A stretch of 46,809 nucleotides of DNA from Bacteroides finegoldii DSM 17565 (GCF_000156195.1 NZ_GG688324.1:196861-243669); one strand, 5' to 3'. Shown: positions 7,444 through 16,729, numbered from the stretch's first letter. Numbers and translations: made by a program. Notes: generated by a model not told the origin, from the letters alone.

Positions 7444-9108
7444 ATGGAGTGGTTATATAGTCTGTTTCTCGAACATTCTGCCTTACAGGCGGTTGTGGTG
7501 TTATCGTTGATTTCTGCGGTAGGTTTAGGCTTGGGAAGAGTGCATTTCTGGGGAGTATCCTTAGGAGTCACTTTTGTTTTTTTTACAGGTATCCTTGCCG
7601 GACATCTCGGACTTTCGGTAGATCCTCAGATGTTGAATTATGCGGAAAGTTTCGGTTTGGTGATTTTCGTTTATTCTTTAGGTTTACAGGTCGGTCCCGG
7701 TTTCTTCAGTTCTTTTCGTAAAGGAGGAGTAACGCTGAATATGCTGGCATTGGGAGTCGTCCTGTTGGGGACATTGTTAACGGTCGTAGCCAGCTATGCC
7801 ACAGGTGTCTCACTTCCCGATATGGTCGGTATCCTTTGTGGAGCGACAACGAACACTCCGGCGTTGGGAGCTGCTCAGCAAACTCTGAAACAGATGGGGC
7901 TGGAGAGTAGCACACCTGCTTTGGGATGTGCGGTAGCCTATCCGATGGGAGTCGTCGGTGTGATACTTGCCGTCTTGTTAATCCGTAAAGCATTGGTTCG
8001 CAAAGAAGATTTGGAAATAAAAGAGAAAGATGATGCGAACAAAACTTATATTGCAGCGTTTCAAGTACACAATCCTGCTATTTTCAATAAGAGCATTAAA
8101 GACATAGCACATATGAGCTACCCGAAGTTTGTCATCTCCCGCTTATGGCGGGACGGACACGTCAGCATTCCGACTTCCGACAAGGTGCTGAAAGAGGGAG
8201 ACCGTCTGTTGGTTATCACTGCGGAGAAAGATGCTTTGGCGTTGACTGTACTTTTCGGTGAACAGGAAAATACGGATTGGAACAAAGAGGATATTGACTG
8301 GAATGCGATTGACAGCGAACTGGTTTCACAGCGTATCGTCGTCACCCGTCCCGAACTGAATGGAAAGAAGCTGGGATCGCTCCGATTGAGAAATCATTAC
8401 GGCATCAATATCAGCCGTGTCTATCGTTCGGGTGTGCAACTGCTCGCTACTCCGGAACTGATACTCCAATTGGGCGACCGACTGACAGTAGTAGGGGAGA
8501 AAGCTGCCATCCTGAATGTGGAAAAAGTATTGGGTAATGCCATTAAAAGCTTGAAAGAACCCAATCTGGTTGTTATATTCATCGGAATAGTATTGGGATT
8601 GGCATTGGGAGCTATTCCCTTTTCAATACCGGGTGTCAGTACTCCCGTGAAACTGGGACTGGCCGGCGGACCGATTATTGTTGGTATTCTTTTGGGGACA
8701 TTCGGACCACGGATACACATGATAACCTACACTACCCGCAGCGCGAATCTGATGTTGCGTGCCTTAGGGCTTTCCCTGTATCTCGCCTGTCTGGGATTGG
8801 ATGCCGGAGCTCACTTTTTCGACACCGTATTCCGTCCGGAAGGTCTGCTGTGGATTGCTTTGGGAGCTGGGCTGACTATCATCCCGACAGTATTGGTAGG
8901 TTTTGTCGCCTTCAAAATGATGAAGATCGATTTTGGTACGGTATCCGGTATGTTGTGTGGAAGTATGGCCAATCCGATGGCGTTGAATTACGCTAATGAT
9001 ACAATACCCGGTGATAACCCTTCTGTGGCTTATGCGACGGTATATCCGCTCTGTATGTTCCTGCGGGTGATTATCGCACAAGTACTTCTGATGTTCTTCT
9101 TGGGCTGA
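7444..9108 (+). CDS. putative transporter of the aspartate:alanine exchanger (AspT/YidE) family
   Basis: This 554-aa integral membrane protein has the duplicated AspT layout. An N-terminal block of about five membrane helices (residues 5-180) comes first. A soluble middle holds two TrkA-C-like (RCK_C) domains (about 195-365), each with a D-R-L motif (EGDRLLVIT and LGDRLTVVG). A second helical block (about 375-554) closes it. Matching CGATTNTPALGAA and CGSMANPMAL motifs in the two halves reflect the internal duplication. AspT exchanges aspartate for alanine, but most YidE/YbjL-like members have no proven substrate, so the cargo is open. It is a single-gene unit with its own strong promoter. 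Confidence 0.88.
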   Translation: MEWLYSLFLEHSALQAVVVLSLISAVGLGLGRVHFWGVSLGVTFVFFTGILAGHLGLSVDPQMLNYAESFGLVIFVYSLGLQVGPGFFSSFRKGGVTLNMLALGVVLLGTLLTVVASYATGVSLPDMVGILCGATTNTPALGAAQQTLKQMGLESSTPALGCAVAYPMGVVGVILAVLLIRKALVRKEDLEIKEKDDANKTYIAAFQVHNPAIFNKSIKDIAHMSYPKFVISRLWRDGHVSIPTSDKVLKEGDRLLVITAEKDALALTVLFGEQENTDWNKEDIDWNAIDSELVSQRIVVTRPELNGKKLGSLRLRNHYGINISRVYRSGVQLLATPELILQLGDRLTVVGEKAAILNVEKVLGNAIKSLKEPNLVVIFIGIVLGLALGAIPFSIPGVSTPVKLGLAGGPIIVGILLGTFGPRIHMITYTTRSANLMLRALGLSLYLACLGLDAGAHFFDTVFRPEGLLWIALGAGLTIIPTVLVGFVAFKMMKIDFGTVSGMLCGSMANPMALNYANDTIPGDNPSVAYATVYPLCMFLRVIIAQVLLMFFLG

Positions 9109-9185
9109 AAAATGAAACTTTGAATAAAAAATAATAACCGGATAAATAAAAAAGTATTATATTTATTGCGAATAATCGAAAAACG

Positions 9186-9193
9186 TAAGTTTG
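9186..9193 (+). promoter_or_regulatory. -7 element upstream of fbp
   Basis: TAAGTTTG matches TAnnTTTG and would give a leader of about 65 nt. An ATTG at 9165-9168 is the best -33 candidate, with a 17-nt spacer. Confidence 0.4.
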
Positions 9194-9262
9194 GAGATTA
9201 GAACAATGGATTGTGAGCCGATAAATGGTAATTTGATTTTAGTAATTTGTAATTAAATAGAA

Positions 9263-11257
9263 ATGACTGCTCAAAGTAACATAACTCCTGAAAGCATTGT
9301 GAACGATCTGCGTTATCTGCAACTGCTTTCCCGAAGTTTTCCTACTATTGCCGATGCAAGTACGGAAATAATCAATTTGGAGGCTATCTTGAACCTACCT
9401 AAAGGGACGGAGCATTTCCTGACAGATGTACATGGTGAATATGAAGCTTTCCAACATGTGCTGAAGAATGCTTCCGGTGCAGTAAAACGTAAGGTAAATG
9501 AGATATTCGGCAATACGCTTCGCGAGGCCGAGAAAAAAGAGATCTGCACGTTGATTTACTATCCCGAAGAAAAACTTCAACTGGTGAAGGCCCGTGAGAA
9601 GGATTTGGACGATTGGTATCTGATCACTCTGAACCAGTTAGTAAAAGTCTGTCAGAACGTATCTTCCAAGTATACCCGTTCCAAGGTACGTAAATCATTG
9701 CCTGCCGAATTCTCGTATATCATACAGGAATTGTTGCACGAGTCATCTATCGAGCCGAACAAGCATGCCTATATCAATGTGATTATCAGTACGATTATCA
9801 CGACAAAGCGTGCCGATGATTTTATCATTGCCATGTGTAATCTGATTCAGCGTTTGACAATCGATTCACTTCATATCGTAGGCGACATCTACGATCGCGG
9901 ACCGGGAGCGCATATCATTATGGATACCTTGTGCAATTATCATAATTTCGATATTCAATGGGGCAATCACGATATTCTGTGGATGGGCGCCGCTTCCGGC
10001 AATGACAGTTGCATAGCCAATGTGATACGTATGTCTATGCGATATGGTAATCTGGCTACACTTGAAGACGGTTACGGAATCAATCTGCTGCCGCTTGCTA
10101 CCTTTGCTATGGATACTTACGCTGATGATCCTTGCACCATTTTCATGCCGAAAATGAATTTTGCCGATACTCATTATAATGAGAAAACGTTGCGCTTGAT
10201 TACTCAGATGCACAAGGCGATCACTATTATCCAGTTTAAGCTGGAAGCCGAGATCATCGACCGCCGTCCGGAGTTTGGAATGGCAAATCGTAAATTGTTG
10301 GAGAAGATAGATTTTGAGCGTGGTGTCTTTGTCTACGAAGGTAAGGAGTATGCCCTTCGTGACACGAACTTTCCAACGGTAGATCCCGCCAATCCTTACC
10401 GCTTGACGGATGAAGAACGTGAGCTTGTGGATAAGATTCATTATTCATTTATGAATAGCGAGAAATTGAAGAAGCATATGCGTTGCCTGTTTACTTACGG
10501 CGGGATGTATCTGGTATCCAACTCCAATCTTCTTTATCACGCTTCCGTGCCTTTGAATGAGGACGGTAGCTTTAAGCATGTCAAGATACGCGGAAAAGAG
10601 TATTGGGGACACAAACTTCTGGATAAGGCCGATCAACTGATCCGTACCGCCTACTTCGACGAAGAGGGAGAGGAGGATAAGGAATTTGCGATGGATTATA
10701 TTTGGTATATGTGGTGTGGTCCGGATGCACCTTTATTTGATAAGGATAAGATGGCTACTTTTGAACGCTATTTCCTGGAAGACAAAGAAATGCATAAAGA
10801 GAAGAAAGGATATTATTATACATTGCGCAATCGGGAGGATATTTGTGATCAGATATTGGCCGAGTTTGGAGCTTTAGGCCCTCATTCGCATATAATAAAC
10901 GGTCATGTGCCTGTGAAGACTATTCAAGGAGAACAGCCGATGAAGGCCAATGGCAAACTATTCGTTATCGACGGAGGATTTTCCAAAGCCTATCAGCCGG
11001 AAACGGGAATTGCCGGATATACACTTGTCTACCATTCTCACGGTATGCAGCTTGTACAGCACGAACCGTTCCAGTCTCGTCAGAAAGCTATCGAAGAGGG
11101 ACTGGATATCAAATCTACCAATTTCGTATTGGAATTTAATTCGCAACGGATGATGGTGAAAGACACCGATAAGGGAAAAGAATTGGTAACTCAAATACAG
11201 GACTTGAAGAAGTTGCTTGTTGCTTATCGTACCGGTCTGATAAAGGAAAAGGTCTGA
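9263..11257 (+). CDS. fbp: fructose-1,6-bisphosphatase, class III
   Basis: The 664-aa length matches the Bacillus-type class III enzyme (about 670 aa), unrelated to the 330-aa class I form. Metallophosphatase motifs are in order: LTDVHGEY near residue 53, GDIYDRGP near 207, GNHDILWMG near 234, and INGHVPVK plus DGGFSKAYQ in the last fifth. It dephosphorylates fructose-1,6-bisphosphate to fructose-6-phosphate, the committing step of gluconeogenesis. It feeds the hexose-phosphate pool used by the pentose phosphate genes 7 kb downstream and by GDP-mannose/fucose synthesis. It is monocistronic and ends before a repeat-rich gap. Confidence 0.96.
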   Translation: MTAQSNITPESIVNDLRYLQLLSRSFPTIADASTEIINLEAILNLPKGTEHFLTDVHGEYEAFQHVLKNASGAVKRKVNEIFGNTLREAEKKEICTLIYYPEEKLQLVKAREKDLDDWYLITLNQLVKVCQNVSSKYTRSKVRKSLPAEFSYIIQELLHESSIEPNKHAYINVIISTIITTKRADDFIIAMCNLIQRLTIDSLHIVGDIYDRGPGAHIIMDTLCNYHNFDIQWGNHDILWMGAASGNDSCIANVIRMSMRYGNLATLEDGYGINLLPLATFAMDTYADDPCTIFMPKMNFADTHYNEKTLRLITQMHKAITIIQFKLEAEIIDRRPEFGMANRKLLEKIDFERGVFVYEGKEYALRDTNFPTVDPANPYRLTDEERELVDKIHYSFMNSEKLKKHMRCLFTYGGMYLVSNSNLLYHASVPLNEDGSFKHVKIRGKEYWGHKLLDKADQLIRTAYFDEEGEEDKEFAMDYIWYMWCGPDAPLFDKDKMATFERYFLEDKEMHKEKKGYYYTLRNREDICDQILAEFGALGPHSHIINGHVPVKTIQGEQPMKANGKLFVIDGGFSKAYQPETGIAGYTLVYHSHGMQLVQHEPFQSRQKAIEEGLDIKSTNFVLEFNSQRMMVKDTDKGKELVTQIQDLKKLLVAYRTGLIKEKV

Positions 11258-11313
11258 ATGAAGGTTACTTCTTTGCCATGTGACATTCAATAATTTTCAG
11301 TGCAACGAGTGGT

Positions 11314-11400
11314 TCGTTCCACAGTTATTATCTTTTAGTTCCACAGTTGTTTCCCTTTCGTTCCATATTTGTGGAACGAAAGGGAAACAATTATGGAACG
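11314..11400. repeat. GTTCCA/TGGAAC repeat cluster with 19-bp perfect inverted repeat
   Basis: Five copies of the core GTTCCA or its complement occur between 11314 and 11400. The centre is a perfect 19-bp inverted repeat (11347-11365 and 11372-11390) around a 6-nt TATTTG loop, with outer GTTCCA/TGGAAC pairs that could lengthen the stem. It fills the gap between convergent fbp and the repeat-protein gene. No T run follows, so it is not a simple terminator. Confidence 0.8.
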
Positions 11401-11451
11401 AAATGTTTTTAGTAAAGCAAGAGAATAAATGCTATATATGCAGGATTTATA

Positions 11452-12600
11452 TTAGAAAAGGACAATGCCTGCCTCTATAATCGCTCCTTTATCGTAATTG
11501 CCGGATTTATTATAGAATCTGGTTAGGCCATAACCGCCCGTTGCGAAGATACCGAATTTCTTGGTTAGCTGATATTCCAGATTAGCGCGTGCTTGTAGCG
11601 CATATAGACGTCCGGGAATCACTTCATCCTTATTGTCGAAAGTTTCGATATGCTGATAACCTAAGTCGCCGCTAATGGATAATCCTTTATAGATAGGAAA
11701 AGATAATCCTGCACGATAGGAAGCGCTCGCCGAAAACTTATCATTTAATCCCTGATACATAGATCCGACTCCAAGAATCGTATAAAACAACTGATTCTTG
11801 AAACGTACCCCGATATTGGCAGGAGTCACATTTCCCCCGTATACCATCATCTGTACTTTGGTGTCGGGATTGGCATTAACCAGTCCCAGTTGGAAACCCT
11901 TCAAGTCTTCCCTATAGTAATTGACCAGACCGATCTGAAGGCCGCGAACTTGTGTGGCATAGTTGCACAATGCCATTTGAACTCCACGTAGCTGTGTCCC
12001 GGTTATGTTGGCGATACCTGCTATCTGCAGGCCATTCATATTTTCACCTACCACATTCAGAAGACCGGAAGTAATCATGCCGTTGAAACTCTGTCCGGTG
12101 ATATTCGCCGCACCGGAAAACTGTAAGCCTGAAGCCATATTCCCGGTAACATTCATAAAACCGCTCATCATAACTCCTGCGGTATTATCTCCACCGATAC
12201 CAGTCAGTCCGGATATAACCACCCCCCGTGTCCCGTCTCCGGTAATATTTACCAGTCCGGCTGCAGAGAGTCCGATCGTATTGTTACCGCTGATATTGCT
12301 TATACCTGCTATCTGCACGCCTCGCATTGTCCCACCGGCCAGGTTAGCCAGTCCTGTAATCTGTGCGCCGTTCATATCTCCATGAACAACACTTCCCAGC
12401 GCATTGATGCCTACACCATTCAGGCGATTCATAGTAGACAAAAGACCGATATTCACATAAGTCGTCTGTGTACTGTCATACGGTTGCGTACAAATATCTT
12501 TCCAGATAGAAAGATTAATACCGGCACTTTTGTTCTGTGCAGGCAGACAAACGGCAGCCATCAGTATAGCTGCCGTGAGTATTGTTTTCTTCATTTTCAT
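11452..12600 (-). CDS. surface repeat protein: 16-residue solenoid plus C-terminal outer-membrane barrel-like region
   Basis: The 382-aa protein has a signal peptide (about residues 1-22, LPAQ). Residues 62-205 contain nine consecutive repeats of exactly 16 residues, consensus G-[VL]-Q-x-[AS]-G-x-x-N-[IV]-[ST]-G-x-x-x-x. Shorter degenerate copies continue to about residue 240 (GLQIGLVN and GFQLGLVN). The last ~130 residues alternate amphipathic strands and end with F, as in outer-membrane barrels. The repeats resemble those of LA_2272-type surface repeat proteins (from memory). Its start overlaps the acyl-CoA synthetase stop by 4 bp (ATGA), so it is the second gene of that operon. MKK at the third residue is an alternative start. 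Function unknown; probably outer-membrane associated. Confidence 0.82.
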   Translation of the reverse strand: MKMKKTILTAAILMAAVCLPAQNKSAGINLSIWKDICTQPYDSTQTTYVNIGLLSTMNRLNGVGINALGSVVHGDMNGAQITGLANLAGGTMRGVQIAGISNISGNNTIGLSAAGLVNITGDGTRGVVISGLTGIGGDNTAGVMMSGFMNVTGNMASGLQFSGAANITGQSFNGMITSGLLNVVGENMNGLQIAGIANITGTQLRGVQMALCNYATQVRGLQIGLVNYYREDLKGFQLGLVNANPDTKVQMMVYGGNVTPANIGVRFKNQLFYTILGVGSMYQGLNDKFSASASYRAGLSFPIYKGLSISGDLGYQHIETFDNKDEVIPGRLYALQARANLEYQLTKKFGIFATGGYGLTRFYNKSGNYDKGAIIEAGIVLF

Positions 12601-14255
12601 CCTTTAGCCTCCTGATACAAGTATCGTTTGATACTCTTCTTCGGTGTCTTTTCAAACTCTTCCGGGTATATCTTCATCTTTGAAATCTGGCTGTACGCCG
12701 GTAACATGGCATTCAATGCCACCCGGTTTTCTTCCATCACCCGCTCGATGTCTTCATTCTTCAGGCCGTGTGCGAAAGCGTCGTCGAAATCCGGATAAAC
12801 CAAACCGACAAGTTTCTCATTCTGCTGAACGATAATGCTTTCGGATACATACGGCAGATTGTTTAATTTATCTTCTATCTCTTCCGGATAGATATTCTGT
12901 CCACTGGCGCCCAACAGAAGGTTCTTGCTACGTCCTTTGATGGTAACATTTCCTTCGGCATCCATCAAAGCCAGATCACCGGTATGCAGCCAACCGTCTT
13001 TGTCGATCACTTCTCTGGTAGCTTCCTCATTCTTGTAGTATCCCAGCATTACGTTAGGACCCTTACAAACGATTTCGCCAACGATATTTTCCGGGTCGGA
13101 GGAAAGGACCTGTACATCCATACGGGGTACGGCTTTTCCGCAAGAACCCGGTTTGAACCTCCTCCAGTCTTCGTAACAGATGATCGGACCGCATTCCGTC
13201 ATTCCATATCCTACGGTATAAGGGAAATCGATCATTTTCAGGAACTGTTCAACCTCCTGATTGAAAGCGGCACCTCCTACGATTACCGCCTTAAATTCTC
13301 CTCCGAACGCCTTAATCATCTCTTCGCGTACCGTAGCTTTAATCTTATCGTTGATGATAGGCACTTTCAGCAAAATCTTCATTGCCGGAGTTTCCAGTTT
13401 CGGAAGTACACTCTTCTTGATAATCTTTTCGATGATAAGCGGAACAGCGACAATCAGATTCGGTTTTACCTCTTCGAAAGCCTGGAAGATTATCTTCGGA
13501 CTAGGCATACGGGTCAGGAAGTAGATGTGGCAACCGACGGAAAATTCATAAAGGAATTCGAATGCCAGACCATACATATGCGCCATCGGAAGCATAGATA
13601 CAATCTTGTCTCCAGCCTTCAAGTCGAGTACTTCGTAGGCGAACTTCGTATTTGACCACAAACTGCGGTAGGGGAGCATAACCCCTTTTGAGTAGCTCGT
13701 TGTTCCCGAAGTATAATTGATGACAGCCAGCTCCTCCGGCTCGTCCTTATGATAAGCGACGTGTTCTTTACGGAAGTTTTTAGGGAATTTCTTGCCGAAC
13801 ATCTCGTTCAGATGCTCGCGGGCGTATGTCAGGCGTTCGCTGCGTGAAACCAGCAAAGTGAAGTCATTCATCATCAGAATACCTTCCAATAGAGGCATTG
13901 CCGACTCGTTCAGGTTTTCCCATACCATATCGCCTACAAGCAGTAATTTCGCTTCGGAATGGTTGACGATATTGTGGACGTTGTCCGCCTTAAATTCATG
14001 AAGAATAGGGACGATAACCGCTCCGTATGTCAATGTGGCGAGGAACGTCACACCCCAATGCGAACTGTTTCTTCCGCAAACGGCAATCTTGTCTCCCTTG
14101 CGGATTCCGCTTTCCTCGAAAATGATATGGAGTTTCTCTATTTTGCGAGCTACGTCTTTATACTGTAAGGTGGCGCCCTTATAATCGGTCAGGGCATCCA
14201 GATCCCAATTATTCTTGATACTATTCTCAATGTAAGCTATAAAACTTTGTTCCAT
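12597..14255 (-). CDS. AMP-dependent long-chain fatty acid--CoA ligase family protein
   Basis: The 552-aa cytoplasmic adenylate-forming enzyme shows the P-loop-like motif YTSGTTSYSKG, where SYS replaces the usual GxP. It also has the GYGMTECGP motif, the hinge DGWLHTGDL, the GRSKNLLLGASGQNIYPEEIE segment, and a C-terminal lysine in PKKSIKRYLY. Family members activate fatty acids as acyl-AMP and transfer them to CoA or acyl carrier protein. The start is put at 14255 because the -7 promoter box is at 14286-14293, so transcription would begin downstream of the in-frame ATG at 14297. The stop overlaps the repeat-protein gene. Acyl-chain specificity is not evident. Confidence 0.9.
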   Translation of the reverse strand: MEQSFIAYIENSIKNNWDLDALTDYKGATLQYKDVARKIEKLHIIFEESGIRKGDKIAVCGRNSSHWGVTFLATLTYGAVIVPILHEFKADNVHNIVNHSEAKLLLVGDMVWENLNESAMPLLEGILMMNDFTLLVSRSERLTYAREHLNEMFGKKFPKNFRKEHVAYHKDEPEELAVINYTSGTTSYSKGVMLPYRSLWSNTKFAYEVLDLKAGDKIVSMLPMAHMYGLAFEFLYEFSVGCHIYFLTRMPSPKIIFQAFEEVKPNLIVAVPLIIEKIIKKSVLPKLETPAMKILLKVPIINDKIKATVREEMIKAFGGEFKAVIVGGAAFNQEVEQFLKMIDFPYTVGYGMTECGPIICYEDWRRFKPGSCGKAVPRMDVQVLSSDPENIVGEIVCKGPNVMLGYYKNEEATREVIDKDGWLHTGDLALMDAEGNVTIKGRSKNLLLGASGQNIYPEEIEDKLNNLPYVSESIIVQQNEKLVGLVYPDFDDAFAHGLKNEDIERVMEENRVALNAMLPAYSQISKMKIYPEEFEKTPKKSIKRYLYQEAKG

Positions 14256-14285
14256 TGTTTTTTGCACATTTGATATTAAATTGTG

Positions 14286-14293
14286 CAAATATA
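14286..14293 (-). promoter_or_regulatory. -7 element for the acyl-CoA synthetase operon
   Basis: The minus strand reads TATATTTG, 30 nt before the ATG at 14255. The -33 region is poor (TTCT). It argues against the upstream ATG at 14297. Confidence 0.55.
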
Positions 14294-14423
14294 GCAATTA
14301 AATTAAGAATGAAGAATTAAGAGGGAAGAATTTTTGAAAATGGGGGAAGGGTGATGTAGTGAGATTGCGACAGGCTGGTAGGAGGAAAGATTATGGTGAT
14401 AGCTAATTTCATTATGCTATAAT

Positions 14424-14467
14424 AAAAAAATATGCTATAAGCAAAACAAATTCTGCTTATAGCATAT
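14424..14467 (-). terminator. Rho-independent terminator of gmd-fcl
   Basis: Perfect 14-bp arms (14430-14443 and 14454-14467) with a 10-nt loop, followed on the minus strand by seven T (14430-14424). It lies 21 nt after the fcl stop. Confidence 0.88.
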
Positions 14468-14487
14468 TGACGGATTCTTGGAATTCC

Positions 14488-15558
14488 CTATTTCAAGTAC
14501 CATTCGTACATTCTTTGTACGCCTTCCTCGATTTCAATTTTGTGATGCCACCCCAAAGAGTGCAGTTTCGAAGGATCGGTCAGCTTGCGCATAGTGCCGT
14601 CCGGTTTGCTGCTGTCGAAGGTCAGTTTACCTTGATAGCCGACAGTTTCTACAATGCGTTCAGCCAGTTGGCGGATAGTGATTTCCTTTCCCGTGCCGAT
14701 ATTGATATGGCAGTTGCGGATGTCCTTGTCGCCTTCCTTATACGTGTCTTTGAAGTCCACATGTTCCATGACGAATACACTTGCATCAGCCATTTCCTCG
14801 CTCCAAAGAAACTCGCGAAGCGGAGTACCTGTACCCCAAAGAGTGACTTCCGTTTCGCTGATTCCGTATTTTTGCAGAATAGCTAGAATTTCTTCTTTCG
14901 GACTGTCTCCGTTGACGCCTTCTACCGGACGCAGGTTCATATCCTTGCGTACAGCTTCCCAGTTACCCTCTTTCAGGCAATGTGCCAGATGGATTTTCCG
15001 GATCATGGCAGGCAGTACATGGCTACGTTCCAAATCGAAATTATCATTCGGACCGTAGAGATTTGTCGGCATGACAGCGATATAATTCGTGCCATATTGC
15101 AGGTTGAAACTTTCGCACATCTTCAATCCGGCGATTTTGGCGATTGCATACGGCTCGTTGGTATATTCCAGCGGAGAAGTAAGCAATACATCTTCTTTCA
15201 TCGGCTGTTCCGCATCACGCGGATAAATGCACGTGCTGCCTAAGAACAGCAGTTTCTTCACATTATGGCGGAAGCTCTCACCGATTACATTCTGTTGAAT
15301 CTGCAGATTCTTGTAGATAAAGTCAGCACGGTAGATACTGTTTGCCATGATACCACCTACGAAAGCAGCGGCAAGGAAAACATATTCCGGCTGTTCTTCA
15401 TCGAAGAATTTACGGACAGCTACGCCATCCAATAGATCGAGTTCCTTGTGGGTGCGGCCTACCAGATTGGTATATCCTTTATCCTGCAAATTTTTCCAGA
15501 TAGCAGATCCCACAAGACCGTGATGTCCTGCTACATATATCTTTGCATTCTTTTCCAT
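14488..15558 (-). CDS. fcl: GDP-L-fucose synthase
   Basis: This 356-aa extended short-chain dehydrogenase (NAD-dependent epimerase family) has the nucleotide-binding GHHGLVGSAI motif near the N terminus. The catalytic S-Y-K set lies in GSTCIYP and the Y-x-x-x-K of YAIAK. It is somewhat longer than E. coli WcaG (321 aa), with extra residues around the KEEILAILQKYG segment. It converts GDP-4-keto-6-deoxymannose to GDP-L-fucose by 3,5-epimerisation and NADPH reduction. It lies 100 bp downstream of gmd on the same strand, and the two form the de novo GDP-fucose pathway used to fucosylate capsule and surface glycoproteins in Bacteroides. A strong terminator follows. Confidence 0.95.
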   Translation of the reverse strand: MEKNAKIYVAGHHGLVGSAIWKNLQDKGYTNLVGRTHKELDLLDGVAVRKFFDEEQPEYVFLAAAFVGGIMANSIYRADFIYKNLQIQQNVIGESFRHNVKKLLFLGSTCIYPRDAEQPMKEDVLLTSPLEYTNEPYAIAKIAGLKMCESFNLQYGTNYIAVMPTNLYGPNDNFDLERSHVLPAMIRKIHLAHCLKEGNWEAVRKDMNLRPVEGVNGDSPKEEILAILQKYGISETEVTLWGTGTPLREFLWSEEMADASVFVMEHVDFKDTYKEGDKDIRNCHINIGTGKEITIRQLAERIVETVGYQGKLTFDSSKPDGTMRKLTDPSKLHSLGWHHKIEIEEGVQRMYEWYLK

Positions 15559-15573
15559 TCTATCTTTTATTTG

Positions 15574-15647
15574 TTCACTACAGAGGACACAGAGGACACG
15601 GAGGATTTTATGTTTTCCTCTGTGCCCTCCGTGTCCTCTGTGGTGAA
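15574..15647. repeat. imperfect 32-bp inverted repeat of ACAGAGGACAC units between gmd and fcl
   Basis: Arms 15574-15605 and 15616-15647 pair over 32 positions with four differences, all G-U tolerant in one RNA orientation, around a 10-nt AT-rich loop. Each arm carries two or three GAGGACAC-like units. It resembles the dispersed cagaggacac repeats found between genes in many bacterial genomes (from memory). A frame running through it gives a TTEDTEDTED peptide, a known sign of a spurious ORF. Confidence 0.85.
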
Positions 15648-15658
15648 ATGAAATTCAT

Positions 15659-16729
15659 TTAATGTTTGGTAGCAATCATTCGTTTTACTTTCTCCATATC
15701 GTGGCGTACCATGATACTTACCAGTTCTTCAAATGAAGTCTTGCGCGGATTCCAGTTCAGCAAAGTCTTAGCTTTTGTGGGGTCACCAAGTAGTTGTTCA
15801 ACTTCCGATGGACGGAAATATTTAGGATCTACTTCTACCAAAGCCTTTCCGGTAGCCACGTCAATGCCTTTCTCGTTCACGCCTTCACCTTCCCAACGAA
15901 GTTCGATACCGGCTTCTTTGAATGCCAATGTCGCAAATTCGCGCACGGTGTGCATCTCACCGGTAGCAATCACGAAGTCTTCCGGAACGTCATGCTGCAG
16001 AATCAGCCACATGCATTCCACGTAATCTTTGGCATATCCCCAGTCGCGGCGTGCATCCAGATTACCCAGATACAGTTTGTCTTGTTCACCTTGTGCGATA
16101 CGTGCGGCAGCCAGGGAAATTTTACGGGTAACGAAAGTCTCGCCGCGACGTTCGCTCTCGTGGTTGAACAGAATACCGTTTACGGCAAACATACCGTAGC
16201 TTTCACGATAATTCTTGGTAATCCAGAAACCATATTGTTTGGCTACCCCATACGGAGAACGGGGATAGAACGGAGTTGTCTCTTTCTGTGGAACTTCCTG
16301 CACCTTACCGAACAATTCGGAAGTGGAAGCCTGATAGATGCGGGTTTTCTTTTCCAATCCCAGAATGCGTACAGCTTCGAGCATACGCAACGTACCGACA
16401 GCATCCGCCTCGGCTGTGTATTCCGGAACATCGAATGAAACTTTCACGTGGCTTTGAGCAGCGAGATTGTAGATTTCATCCGGTTGCACCTGTTGAATGA
16501 TTCGGATTAACGAACTAGAATCTGTCATATCCCCATAATGCAGATTGATCGTACGTTTCTGTTTCATGTCGCGTACCCACTCGTCAAAATACAAATGTTC
16601 AATACGTCCGGTATTGAACGATGAAGAACGACGGAGAATACCGTGCACTTCATAACCTTTTTGCAATAGAAACTCGGCAAGATAAGAACCATCCTGCCCG
16701 GTAATGCCTGATATTAGGGCTTTTTTCAT
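15659..16729 (-). CDS. gmd: GDP-mannose 4,6-dehydratase
   Basis: The 356-aa extended short-chain dehydrogenase has the N-terminal NADP-binding [15 protein letters not shown] signature and the NLAAQSHV segment. The catalytic residues sit in STSELFG and Y-G-V-A-K, followed by the [11 protein letters not shown] substrate loop. It dehydrates GDP-D-mannose to GDP-4-keto-6-deoxy-D-mannose, the first step towards GDP-L-fucose. It is first in the gmd-fcl pair and has its own -7 box upstream. The usual length and intact motifs indicate a functional enzyme. No glycosyltransferases surround the pair, so this is a stand-alone precursor supply rather than part of a capsule cluster. Confidence 0.97.
   Translation of the reverse strand: MKKALISGITGQDGSYLAEFLLQKGYEVHGILRRSSSFNTGRIEHLYFDEWVRDMKQKRTINLHYGDMTDSSSLIRIIQQVQPDEIYNLAAQSHVKVSFDVPEYTAEADAVGTLRMLEAVRILGLEKKTRIYQASTSELFGKVQEVPQKETTPFYPRSPYGVAKQYGFWITKNYRESYGMFAVNGILFNHESERRGETFVTRKISLAAARIAQGEQDKLYLGNLDARRDWGYAKDYVECMWLILQHDVPEDFVIATGEMHTVREFATLAFKEAGIELRWEGEGVNEKGIDVATGKALVEVDPKYFRPSEVEQLLGDPTKAKTLLNWNPRKTSFEELVSIMVRHDMEKVKRMIATKH

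Noticed and set aside
12005..12385. 126-codon proline/isoleucine-rich frame on the plus strand
   Set aside because: It is the antisense shadow of the 16-residue repeats; the regular composition comes from the 48-bp period.
14256..14297. Upstream ATG for the acyl-CoA synthetase
   Set aside because: The -7 box at 14286-14293 overlaps it, and the homologous part of the protein begins after MEQSF.
15448..15651. 67-codon open frame with a TTEDTEDTED stretch
   Set aside because: It runs antisense into fcl and through the GAGGACAC inverted repeat. Its peptide is the typical product of that repeat, not a gene.
14488..16729. Capsular polysaccharide cluster
   Set aside because: Only gmd and fcl are present, with no glycosyltransferases, flippase, polymerase or upxY/upxZ-type regulators around them.
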